Origin: Sandaracinaceae bacterium
GTDB taxonomy: Bacteria > Myxococcota_A > Polyangia > Polyangiales > Sandaracinaceae
Direction: 5' to 3'
NCBI GenBank assembly: GCA_020633195.1
Contig: JACKEC010000034.1
Span: forward strand, 21,848 to 85,847
Length of the DNA: 64,000 nucleotides
The notes under the pieces are model-generated. The model saw nothing but the letters and a program-made list of their open reading frames with translations, was not told the origin of the DNA and searched no databases. This document shows, piece after piece, positions 53,403 to 61,252 of the stretch (positions are counted from its first letter, which is position 1; each line of letters starts with the position of its first letter). The translations under genes were made by a program, and so were the position numbers.

Positions 53403-53915
53403 ATGGACCTTCGACTCCCCATCGAGACCGACCGCCTCGAGCTGCGACGTCACGAGGCCGGCGACCGCGAGCCGTTCGTGGCCCTCGTCACCGACCCCCG
53501 CTTCTACGAGCACCTCAGCGTGCCGGAGCGTCAGCGCACACCCGAAGGGGCAGCGGAGGTGTTCGAGCTCGTGCTCGGCTCCTACGACACCGACGAGCCG
53601 GTGTGGGGGCTCACCCTCGGCGACCGCGAGACCGGCGCGTTCGTGGGGACGGTGGCGCTGCACCCCGTCCCGTTCGGCGAGGCGCTCGAGATCTTCTACG
53701 CGGTGGTGCCCGACCGGCAGGGCGAGGGGCTCGCCGTCGAGGCCGTGCGGGCCCTGTTCGAAGCGCTGCCCGAGTACGCGTTCGTCGCTCGCACGCCGCT
53801 GACCAACGACGCGTCGAAGCGGGTGGCCGCGGCCGCGGGGATGACCGACGACGGGATCGAGCGCCCGCTCGGCGGGCCCGAGCGCCAGCGCTTCGTGCTC
53901 CCCGCGAGGCGATGA
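53403..53915 (+). CDS. GNAT-family N-acetyltransferase (RimJ/RimL-like)
   Basis: A 170-residue acetyltransferase. The N-terminal part, IETDRLELRRHEAGDREPF, is typical of RimJ/RimL and related enzymes; the acetyl-CoA-binding segment is VVPDRQGEGLAVEAVRALF (Q/RxxGxG/A-type). The substrate is unknown. The start is ATG 53403. Its TGA overlaps the ATG of the next gene (ATGA). Confidence 0.85.
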   Translation: MDLRLPIETDRLELRRHEAGDREPFVALVTDPRFYEHLSVPERQRTPEGAAEVFELVLGSYDTDEPVWGLTLGDRETGAFVGTVALHPVPFGEALEIFYAVVPDRQGEGLAVEAVRALFEALPEYAFVARTPLTNDASKRVAAAAGMTDDGIERPLGGPERQRFVLPARR

Positions 53916-55285
53916 GGCTCGCCGGGCTCCTCTTGCTCGCCGTCCTGGCGGGCGCCTGCGGCGAGGATCGACGGCCCGCGCCGGCGCCGACCCCGGCGCC
54001 CGCGCCCGAGCCGGACCCGGACCCGGACCCTCCGATGGAGACCGAGCCGACGCCCGAGCCGCCGCCGATCGCGATCGGCTGGGACGAGATCCCGCTGGCG
54101 CCCAGCGCCGAGGCGCGCGCCCTCAACGAGGCCGCGCTGACGCAGCACGCGGGCGGTCACTACGAAGAGTCCGCGGCGGGGTTCGCGCGAGCCGTGATCG
54201 CCGCGCCCGGCTGGGACATCTACCGCTACAACCTCGCGACCGCGTTCGCGCGGCAGGGACACCACGACCAGGCCGAGGCCCACCTCGCGGAGCTGCTCGA
54301 GCGGGATCTGCCCTCGTACGGCCCGCGCTTCGAGGCGGATCCCGACCTCGACGCGTTTCGAGGCACCCCGAACGGCGCGCGGCTCCGCGCCCGGGCCGAG
54401 GCGCTGGCCGAGCTCTGGGAGCGCGCGATGCGCTCGGGGCTGCCGACGATCGCCTACCGCGGGCCGCGGACCCCGGAGCGCCCCCCCGAGCTGCTCCGGG
54501 CCGGCGTCTACCTGCCCGACGCTCGGCGCTTCGTGCCGCAGGGCCCGCGCGCGTCGGGGGCCCGGCAGGTGCTTCTCGACCCCGCGCTCGGGCTCGTCGT
54601 CGTGCAATCCAGCTTGCCCGACCTCGACTCGGGCGGGGAGCGCGTGCGCTTCCGGGTGTTCCACGCGCGGGGCGGCGAGCCGATCGTCGACTTCTTCGAG
54701 CCGCTCGTGTTCGCGACCGCGTTCCACGCGATCCCCGACGGCATCCGCTTCCGCGTCCAGCCCGACGGGATGGCGGTGATCTGGAACCAGCGCTGGCGCG
54801 AGGCCACGGCCCTCGAGCCCCAGCCCCACGAGTCGCTCGATCGCATGGCGCCCGATCGCCACTTCGTCGCCAACGGCCTGCTCCGCGACCCGGGCTTCTC
54901 GTACGCCGACTGGCGGGAGCAGCACCTCGGCAACTACACGTTCCGGCGCGCGAGCACCCCGGAGCTGCTCACGCCCGACTCGGCGCAGCCCATCCCGGTC
55001 GCGCTCGAGCACGGCCGCGCGACGGTGCTGCACTCGATCGTCGTCAGCGACGACGGCGCGACCGCGCTCCTGCTGTCGTCCGATCAAGCCAGCCACATCA
55101 TCGAGCGGATCGACCTGCGCGCGCGGACCACCGCGGAGTGGACCCGCGGCCACGGGCTCGCCTACCTGCGGGTGCACGACGGCGCGCTCTACCTCCAGCG
55201 CCGCGGCATCCTCGTGCGCCTCGCGGGCTTCGACGCCCCGCTGTCATCGGCCGAGCGCGTCCTCGAAGGCGTCCGACTGGACTAG
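53912..55285 (+). CDS. TPR lipoprotein with WD-like/beta-rich C-terminal domain
   Basis: A 457-residue protein. Lipobox LAGACGE (Cys about 16). A linker of Pro, Ala, Glu and Asp (about 18-50) is followed by a TPR-like helical segment (about 60-165; NEAALTQHAGGHYEESAAGFARAV, NLATAFARQGHHDQAEAHL). The remainder (about 170-457) is beta-rich, with segments such as VRFRVFHARGGEPIVDFFE and ALLLSSDQASHIIERIDL that suggest a propeller. Function not known. It is coupled to the GNAT gene by ATGA. Confidence 0.65.
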   Translation: MRLAGLLLLAVLAGACGEDRRPAPAPTPAPAPEPDPDPDPPMETEPTPEPPPIAIGWDEIPLAPSAEARALNEAALTQHAGGHYEESAAGFARAVIAAPGWDIYRYNLATAFARQGHHDQAEAHLAELLERDLPSYGPRFEADPDLDAFRGTPNGARLRARAEALAELWERAMRSGLPTIAYRGPRTPERPPELLRAGVYLPDARRFVPQGPRASGARQVLLDPALGLVVVQSSLPDLDSGGERVRFRVFHARGGEPIVDFFEPLVFATAFHAIPDGIRFRVQPDGMAVIWNQRWREATALEPQPHESLDRMAPDRHFVANGLLRDPGFSYADWREQHLGNYTFRRASTPELLTPDSAQPIPVALEHGRATVLHSIVVSDDGATALLLSSDQASHIIERIDLRARTTAEWTRGHGLAYLRVHDGALYLQRRGILVRLAGFDAPLSSAERVLEGVRLD

Positions 55286-55347
55286 TTTTCCGAAGTGGGC
55301 TTCGCCTCGAGCTCCGAAGGGGCGGGCGCGTGGAGGGCGCGGCCCCA

Positions 55348-55353
55348 TACTCT
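55348..55353 (+). promoter_or_regulatory. -10-like hexamer TACTCT
   Basis: TACTCT (with overlapping CATACT) ends 5 nt before GTG 55359; no ribosome site. Confidence 0.4.
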
Positions 55354-55358
55354 GGCCC

Positions 55359-56552
55359 GTGGGCGAGTCGAAGAGCCTCGGCCTGTATCTCGCGAGCCGC
55401 CTCGCGGACACCGCCGGGATCCAGATCCAGAGCGTGGCGATCGGCTGGCAGGTCTACGACCTGACGCGGGACCCGCTCGACCTCGGCTGGGTCGGGCTCG
55501 CGCAGTTCCTCCCCGTGCTGCTCTTGTCGCTCCCCGGCGGCCAGCTCGCCGACCGCTTCGATCGCAAGTGGATCGTCGCGTTCACCCAGCTCGGCTACGC
55601 GCTCGGCGCGCTCGCCCTGGCCTTCGCGAGCCAGCACGGCACCGCGCCGATCTTCCTCGTGCTCGTGGGGCTCGGGACGCTGCGCGCGTTCAAGAGCCCC
55701 GCCTCCTCGGCGCTCGTGCCCTGGATCGTCGAGGCGCCGCGGCTCCCGCGCGCGATCGCGCTGAGCTCCACCACCTACCAGATCGGCACCATCGCCGGCC
55801 CCGCCGCGGGCGGGCTGATCTACGCGGCCGGCGGCCCGACGACCGCCTACGTCGTCGCGATGATCTTCCAGGGGCTCGCCTGCGCGCTCACGATCGCCCT
55901 CCGCGCGAAGCGCCCCCCGCGCGTCGTGAGCGACGAGGGCGCGTGGCGTCGCCTGCTCGGCGGCATGCGCTTCGTCTGGGACAGCAAGGTCCTCCTCGGC
56001 GCGATCAGCCTCGACTTGTTCGCGGTGCTCCTCGGCGGCGCCGTCGCGCTGCTCCCGATCTTCGCCCGCGACGTGCTCCACGTCGGCGAGGCCGGCCTCG
56101 GCGCCCTCCGCGCGGCGCCCGCGGTCGGCGCCACCCTCGTCGCGATCGGGCTCGCCGCGCGCCCGATCACCCATCGCGCCGGCACCCTCATGCTCGCCTG
56201 CGTCGCCGTCTTCGGCGCCGCGACGATCGTGTTCGGCCTCAGCGAGAGCTTCTGGCTCAGCCTCGGCGCGCTCGTCGTCCTCGGCGGCGCCGACATGATC
56301 AGCGTCGTGATCCGCCAGTCGCTGATCCAGCTCTGGACCCCCGACGACATGCGCGGCCGCGTCGCCGCCGTCTCCTTCCTCTTCATCGGCGCCAGCAACG
56401 AGCTCGGCGAGCTCGAGTCCGGCGTCACCGCGAAGCTCCTCGGCACCGTGCGCGCCGTCGTCCTCGGCGGCGTCGGCACGCTGGTGATCACCGGCGCGTG
56501 GGCGGCGATGTTCGGCGAGCTGCGGAGAGTCGACGCGCTCGAGCCGGAGTAG
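55359..56552 (+). CDS. Major facilitator superfamily transporter (EntS/enterobactin-exporter-like)
   Basis: A 397-residue membrane protein with 10-12 spans. It opens GLYLASRLADTAGIQIQSVAIGWQVYDL, and motif A is visible as GGQLADRFDRKWIV. These and the overall order resemble the MFS_3/EntS subfamily that exports siderophores or similar compounds, but the substrate is not certain. GTG start behind a -10-like hexamer. The downstream pntB gene converges with it across a 39-bp gap. Confidence 0.88.
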   Translation: MGESKSLGLYLASRLADTAGIQIQSVAIGWQVYDLTRDPLDLGWVGLAQFLPVLLLSLPGGQLADRFDRKWIVAFTQLGYALGALALAFASQHGTAPIFLVLVGLGTLRAFKSPASSALVPWIVEAPRLPRAIALSSTTYQIGTIAGPAAGGLIYAAGGPTTAYVVAMIFQGLACALTIALRAKRPPRVVSDEGAWRRLLGGMRFVWDSKVLLGAISLDLFAVLLGGAVALLPIFARDVLHVGEAGLGALRAAPAVGATLVAIGLAARPITHRAGTLMLACVAVFGAATIVFGLSESFWLSLGALVVLGGADMISVVIRQSLIQLWTPDDMRGRVAAVSFLFIGASNELGELESGVTAKLLGTVRAVVLGGVGTLVITGAWAAMFGELRRVDALEPE

Positions 56553-56591
56553 CGGACGCGCGCGAAAGTTCGAAAAGTTCGATCCGTCCCC

Positions 56592-57989
56592 TCAGCTGGC
56601 CGCGGCTACGAGGGCGGTCATGCTCGACTTGGCGTCGCCGAAGAGCATGTGGGTGTTCTCGAGGAAGAAGAGGGGGTTCTCGACGCCGGCGTAGCCGGCG
56701 CTCATGCCGCGCTTGAGGACGACGACGCGCTTGGCCTTCCACGCCTCGAGGACGGGCATGCCGTAGATGGGGCTCGAGGTGTCGTCGAGGGCGCCGGGGT
56801 TGACGATGTCGTTGGCGCCGATGACGAGGACGACGTCGGTCTCGTCGAAGTCCTCGTTGATCTCGTCCATCTCGAGGACGATGTCGTAGGGGACGCCCGC
56901 CTCCGCGAGGAGGACGTTCATGTGGCCCGGCAGGCGGCCCGCGACGGGGTGGATGGCGAAACGGACGTTGACGCCGGCGTCCCGGAGGTTCTTCGTCAGG
57001 TCGTGCACGGCGTTCTGCGCGCGGGCGACGGCCATGCCGTAGCCGGGCACGATCACGACGTTCTTCGACGACTTGAGCCAGCCGCCGACCTCCTCCGCGT
57101 CGACCTCCTGGACTTCCCCCTGGTCGACCGCGCCGGCCGCCGGCGCCTTCGCGTCGCCGGTGCCGAAGCCGCCGAAGACGACGTTCAGGATCGAGCGGTT
57201 CATCGCTCGGCACATGATGATCGACAGGATCGCGCCGCTCGAGCCGACGAGCGCGCCCGTCACGATCAACAGATCGTTGGCGAGCATGAAGCCCGCCGCC
57301 GCGGCCGCCCAGCCCGAGTAGCTGTTGAGGAGCGAGACGACGACGGGCATGTCGGCGCCGCCGATCGCCATCACGAGGTGCACGCCGAGCAGCGACGCGA
57401 GCGCCGTCATGCCGAGCAGCAGGTAGAGCGCGAGGTCGGTGCCCGGGTGCTGCGCGAAGTAGACGCCCATCCCGACGATCGCGATCGCGACCAGCCCGTT
57501 GAGCGCGTGCCGGCCGGGGAGCAGGAGCGGGCGGCCGGAGAGCGTGCCGCGGAGCTTCGCCCACGCGACGATGGATCCGGTGAACGTGATCGCGCCGATG
57601 GCCACGCCCGCCCAGATCTCGACCAGGTGGATCAGCTGCTCGACGCCCTCGAGCTCCTCGGCGGGCGCCAGATAGCTCGAGATGCCCACGAGCACCGCGG
57701 CGAGGCCGACGAAGCTGTGGAGGATCGCGACGAGCTCGGGCATCTGGGTCATCGCGACGCGGTTCGCGACGACCGCGCCGATGCCGCCGCCGACGACGAG
57801 GCACGCGCCGATCACGAGGTACGCGTCCACGCGCGGGTGGAACGCGGTCGCGGCCATCGCGATGGCCATCCCGACGAAGCCGAAGAGGTTCCCGCGCCGG
57901 GCGGTCTCCTGCTTGCTGAGGCCGCCGAGGCTGCGGATGAAGAGGACGCCCGCGATGAGGTAGGCGACGACGAGCTGCTCGCTGTTCAT
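56592..57989 (-). CDS. pntB: NAD(P) transhydrogenase beta subunit PntB
   Basis: A 465-residue subunit. The N-terminal membrane domain has about eight spans (MNSEQLVVAYLIAGVLFIRSLGGLS, IGAVVANRVAMTQMPELVAILHSFVG). The C-terminal domain III binds NADP(H): VPGYGMAVARAQ (GYGxxxA), PVAGRLPGHMNVLLAEA and VIGANDIVNP. Together with PntA it couples proton flow to hydride transfer between NADH and NADP+. It is linked to pntA by ATGA. Confidence 0.97.
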   Translation of the reverse strand: MNSEQLVVAYLIAGVLFIRSLGGLSKQETARRGNLFGFVGMAIAMAATAFHPRVDAYLVIGACLVVGGGIGAVVANRVAMTQMPELVAILHSFVGLAAVLVGISSYLAPAEELEGVEQLIHLVEIWAGVAIGAITFTGSIVAWAKLRGTLSGRPLLLPGRHALNGLVAIAIVGMGVYFAQHPGTDLALYLLLGMTALASLLGVHLVMAIGGADMPVVVSLLNSYSGWAAAAAGFMLANDLLIVTGALVGSSGAILSIIMCRAMNRSILNVVFGGFGTGDAKAPAAGAVDQGEVQEVDAEEVGGWLKSSKNVVIVPGYGMAVARAQNAVHDLTKNLRDAGVNVRFAIHPVAGRLPGHMNVLLAEAGVPYDIVLEMDEINEDFDETDVVLVIGANDIVNPGALDDTSSPIYGMPVLEAWKAKRVVVLKRGMSAGYAGVENPLFFLENTHMLFGDAKSSMTALVAAAS

Positions 57990-59593
57990 CGTCCGTCTTC
58001 CCGGTGGAACATCCGCAACATCCGTTGCGTGACGAGGAAGCCGCCGCTGATGTTGATCGCGGCGACGAAGATCGCGACCGCGCCCAGGATCGAGGCGAGG
58101 TCGAGTTCGCCGGACTCGAGCGCGCCGCCCCCGACCTGGAGCATGCCGCCGACGATGATGATCCCGCTGATGGCGTTGGTGACGCTCATCAGCGGCGTGT
58201 GGAGCGCCGGCGAGACGCTCCAGATGACCTGCCAGCCGACGAAGCACGCGAGCACGAAGACGGTCAGGTGCTGCAGGAACTCGCTCGGCGCGAAGCGGCC
58301 GAGGACGAAGAGCGTGAGCACGAGGACGAAGGAGCCCAGGGTGGTGCCCCAGGCGCGCCGCGTCGGGCTCATGATCTTGTCCTGCGCGGGCTTGGCATCC
58401 GCGGCGGGGCGCATCGAGGGCCGCTGAGGCTGCGCCTCGGGCATCGGCTTTCGCTCCGGCGGCGGGAGCGGCTCGCCGTCGAGCACCACGCAGGCGCCGC
58501 GGAGGACCTCGTTCTCCATGTCGAGGTTCCACTCCTCGGCGCCGCCGCACTCCTTGAGGAGCGTGGTCACGTTCGCCGAGAAGAAGCGGCTCGCCGACGT
58601 GGCCATGCGGCTCGTCAGGTCGGTGTAGCCGATGATCTTCACGCCCTGGTACTCGACCACGACGTCGGGCTCGCTCAGCTCGCAGTTGCCGCCCTGCGCC
58701 GCCGCGAGGTCGACCACCACGGAGCCCGGCTTGAGCTCGTCGACGACGTCCTTGGGCACGAGGACGGGGGCCTTCTTGCCGGGGATCAGGGCGGTCGTGA
58801 TGATGACGTCGACCTCCTTCGCCTGCTCCCGGAAGAGCTTCATCTCGGCCTCGATGAACTCCTTGCTCATCACCTTCGCGTAGCCGCCGCCGCCCTCCCC
58901 GCTCTCCTCGAAGTCGAGCTCGAGGAAGGTGCCGCCGAGGCTCTCGATCTGCTCGCGCGTCGCGGGCCGCGTGTCGAACGCGCGGACCTCGGCGCCGAGC
59001 GCGCGCGCGGCGGCGATCGCGGCGAGGCCCGCGACGCCGGCGCCGATCACGAGGACGCGCGCCGGCGGGAGCGAGCCCGCCGCCGTCGTCTGCGAGGTGA
59101 AGAAGCCCTGGTAGCACTGCGCCGCCTCGAGCACCGCGCGGTAGCCGGCGATGTTCGCCATCGAGGAGAGGACGTCCATCGACTGCGCGCGCGAGATGCG
59201 CGGGACCATGTCGAGCGCGAGCACGGTGACGCCGCGCTTGGCCAGATCCGCGAGCAGCTCCTCCGCCATCGCGGGGAAGACGAGCGAGACGAGCGTGGTG
59301 CCCGACCGCATCCGCTTGGCCTCCTCGAGCGTCGGCGGGTTCACCTTCACGAGGACGTCGGCCGTCCACGCTTCGGCCGTCTCGGCCTCGCGGTACGAGC
59401 CGACCGTCGCCGGATCGACGAGGGTGGCTCCGGCCTCTTCGTACGAGGCGTCCGAGAAGCCCGCTGCCTCTCCCGCGCCACGCTCGACGATGACTTCGAA
59501 GCCCAGCTTTTCGATGAGGCGCTTCAGGGAAGGCGGGGCGATGCCGACCCTGCGCTCCCGCTCCTGCGACTCTCGAACGACGCCCAACCGAAT
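57986..59593 (-). CDS. pntA: NAD(P) transhydrogenase alpha subunit PntA
   Basis: A 535-residue subunit from the proposed start. The N-terminal NAD(H)-binding domain I shows RESQERERRVGIAP and the Rossmann motif VIGAGVAGLAAIA; the four-span membrane domain II ends the protein (GTTLGSFVLVLTLFVLGRFA to FVAAINISGGFL). This is the fused E. coli-type alpha chain. The likely start is ATT 59593: it follows GAGGAGG (59606-59600) by 6 nt, and I-R-L-G-V-V-R-E aligns with the M-R-x-G-x-x-R-E beginning of the family. The in-frame ATG 59641 would add 16 unfamiliar residues and lies upstream of the -10; a TTG two codons later is the other option. Confidence 0.94.
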   Translation of the reverse strand: MRLGVVRESQERERRVGIAPPSLKRLIEKLGFEVIVERGAGEAAGFSDASYEEAGATLVDPATVGSYREAETAEAWTADVLVKVNPPTLEEAKRMRSGTTLVSLVFPAMAEELLADLAKRGVTVLALDMVPRISRAQSMDVLSSMANIAGYRAVLEAAQCYQGFFTSQTTAAGSLPPARVLVIGAGVAGLAAIAAARALGAEVRAFDTRPATREQIESLGGTFLELDFEESGEGGGGYAKVMSKEFIEAEMKLFREQAKEVDVIITTALIPGKKAPVLVPKDVVDELKPGSVVVDLAAAQGGNCELSEPDVVVEYQGVKIIGYTDLTSRMATSASRFFSANVTTLLKECGGAEEWNLDMENEVLRGACVVLDGEPLPPPERKPMPEAQPQRPSMRPAADAKPAQDKIMSPTRRAWGTTLGSFVLVLTLFVLGRFAPSEFLQHLTVFVLACFVGWQVIWSVSPALHTPLMSVTNAISGIIIVGGMLQVGGGALESGELDLASILGAVAIFVAAINISGGFLVTQRMLRMFHREDGR

Positions 59594-59617
59594 GGCACAC
59601 CTCCTCGAGTGGGCGGG

Positions 59618-59623
59618 AGAATA
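59618..59623 (-). promoter_or_regulatory. -10-like hexamer TATTCT of pntAB
   Basis: TATTCT on the minus strand is 24 nt before the proposed ATT start. The leader contains GAGGAGG, so this promoter gives a conventional leader of about 18 nt. Confidence 0.45.
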
Positions 59624-59659
59624 CACAAAATGGTGGTCCACGGGGGTTGACCCGGGAAC

Positions 59660-59674
59660 TGAGAACGACTATCA
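59660..59674 (-). promoter_or_regulatory. Possible single Fur-type box upstream of pntAB
   Basis: The plus strand reads TGAGAAC-G-ACTATCA, 11/14 to the 7-1-7 Fur consensus. It sits about 37 bp upstream of the -10 hexamer of pntA. Weaker than the site at 41177-41207, because there is no overlapping array with comparable scores. Confidence 0.35.
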
Positions 59675-59682
59675 ATATCGGA

Positions 59683-59725
59683 GCCCGACGGCGGGGCACC
59701 TCTCTCCTCCGCTCCGCCGTCGGGC
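59683..59725 (-). terminator. 12-bp stem hairpin ending the ligA-dsbA-DUF547 operon
   Basis: GCCCGACGGCGG (59683-59694) pairs perfectly with CCGCCGTCGGGC (59714-59725), loop 19 nt, starting 4 nt after the DUF547 stop codon on the minus strand. There is no T-run after it. Confidence 0.6.
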
Positions 59726-59729
59726 CGGC

Positions 59730-60551
59730 TCACGGTCGCGCGTTGAGGGCCCAGTCGTACTCGACGTGCTCGATCGGGGTCGCCTGATCGCGGACTACCG
59801 CGGCTTCTGCCCCGTCGAGGTGATCGGCGAGGAACGCGCGCACCCCCGCGGGGCCTCCGAAGTCGTCCGCGTACCACTCGAAGATCTGGCTCGTGCGCAC
59901 CCGGCGCCGCTCGAGATCGACGTCGGTGGAGCTGTGTACGAACTCACGCGTGCGCGCGGTGAGCTGCGCCTCGAGGTTCTCGGCGGTGTACGCGGTGCGG
60001 CTCAGCGGCGGGCACCCCGCGCTCGCGCAGCTCACCGCGAAGTGGATGCGCGGCTCGGCGAACGTCTCGGAGCGGATGACGTCGCCCTCGAGCTCGTTGA
60101 GGGTGCGCTCGGTCCCCGCGACGAGGTGACGCGCGCCGTCGAAGAAGCCCTCGGAGCGGATCACGCTCTCGAGCGGCCAGCGCTCGAGCACGAGGTGGAC
60201 GACGAGGGCGTTGTAGGCGTCGATGTAGAACGCGAGCTGCGCGTCGCGCGACCACGCGGTCGGGCGCGCGCTCCCGACGCGCTCGACGAACCCGTCGAGC
60301 AGCGCGCGGTGCGCGGCGTTCGCGCGCAGCGCCTCGTAGCGGAAGCCGCCGTCGGCGGTCGCGTACTCCGTCAAGAGGGTTTGCCATGCCACGACGTCGG
60401 GACCGGTCTCCGCGGCCGGCTCCGCGGCGGGCTCAGCGGTCGGCTCCTCGGACCGAGCGGGCTCCGGGCTCGCCGGCGCCGTGCGCTCGGCAGGCGCGTC
60501 CGCGCCGGAGCAGCCGATCAGCAGCGCGGCGACGGGGCCGAGCCACCTCAC
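59730..60551 (-). CDS. DUF547-domain lipoprotein
   Basis: A 273-residue protein. Signal with lipobox LLIGCSG (Cys about 14). A Pro/Ala/Glu linker with AEPA repeats follows, then the DUF547 domain (about 65-260) with its hallmarks: AQLAFYIDAYNALVVHLVL, FDGARHLVAG, LNELEGDVIRSETFAEPRIHFAVSC, GCPPL. In other families DUF547 is cysteine-peptidase-like; the SCASAGCPPL cysteines are present. Starts with GTG overlapping the upstream TGA (GTGA). Third gene of ligA-dsbA-DUF547. Confidence 0.85.
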   Translation of the reverse strand: MRWLGPVAALLIGCSGADAPAERTAPASPEPARSEEPTAEPAAEPAAETGPDVVAWQTLLTEYATADGGFRYEALRANAAHRALLDGFVERVGSARPTAWSRDAQLAFYIDAYNALVVHLVLERWPLESVIRSEGFFDGARHLVAGTERTLNELEGDVIRSETFAEPRIHFAVSCASAGCPPLSRTAYTAENLEAQLTARTREFVHSSTDVDLERRRVRTSQIFEWYADDFGGPAGVRAFLADHLDGAEAAVVRDQATPIEHVEYDWALNARP

Positions 60552-61252
60552 GGCGGCCCGCCGCTCGTGTGGGTCCCGTAGTAGTCGGCGAGCGCCTCCT
60601 CGACGCGGTAGGCGAAGTGCGCGTGCCGCCGCGCGCCGTGGACGAGGGTGCCGTTGACGAAGAAGGTCGGCGTGCCGAGCGACTGGTCGCCCGGGAGCGT
60701 GTCGATGGTCGTGAGGTCGCGGCCGATCACCTCCTCGTGCGCGTCGCCGTCGAGGGCGGCGCCGAAGGCCGCCATGTCGACGCCGCCGACGGCCGCGGCG
60801 TGACGCTCGAGGTCGGCGCGCTCGAGGTGCTCCTGGTCCGCGAAGACGAGGTCGTGGAACCGCCAGAACGCCGCGTCGCCGCCCTGGCGGTAGACCTCGT
60901 GCCCCGCCCTCGCCGCGAGGCGCGCGTGCGTGTGGTAGCCGAGCGGCCGGTTGCGCCACACGACCTGGAGGCACTCGCCGTACTCCTCGAGGAGGCGATC
61001 CATCGTGGGCTCCGCGTGCGCGCAGTGCGGGCACTCGAAGTCGCTGAACGCCTGGATCACGACGATGGGCCGCGCGGCGCCGCGGCGGGGCGCGTCGTCG
61101 GGGACCGGCAGGCGGTAGCCGCGCGTCTCCCACGGGCGTGCGTCGCCCTCCGCCGCGCGGCACGCGTGATCGGGCAGATCGAAGCCGAACTGCGATCCAC
61201 CGCAGCCGACGAGCGCCACGAGGCACGACGCGATCGTGAGGGCTCCGCGCAT
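60548..61252 (-). CDS. DsbA-family thioredoxin-fold lipoprotein
   Basis: A 234-residue protein. Signal with lipobox LVALVGC (Cys about 17). The thioredoxin fold includes the active site CPHC (FECPHCAHAEPTMDRLL, about 75-78) and the cis-proline region GTPTFFVNG near the end, as in DsbA/DsbG-like disulphide oxidoreductases. It probably handles disulphides of the many Cys-rich surface proteins (inference). It is coupled to ligA by TGATG and to DUF547 by GTGA. Confidence 0.9.
   Translation of the reverse strand: MRGALTIASCLVALVGCGGSQFGFDLPDHACRAAEGDARPWETRGYRLPVPDDAPRRGAARPIVVIQAFSDFECPHCAHAEPTMDRLLEEYGECLQVVWRNRPLGYHTHARLAARAGHEVYRQGGDAAFWRFHDLVFADQEHLERADLERHAAAVGGVDMAAFGAALDGDAHEEVIGRDLTTIDTLPGDQSLGTPTFFVNGTLVHGARRHAHFAYRVEEALADYYGTHTSGGPP

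Noticed and set aside
55286..55320. Hairpin CGAAG/CTTCG as terminator after the TPR lipoprotein gene
   Set aside because: Only a 5-bp stem, and the T-run precedes it rather than follows it.
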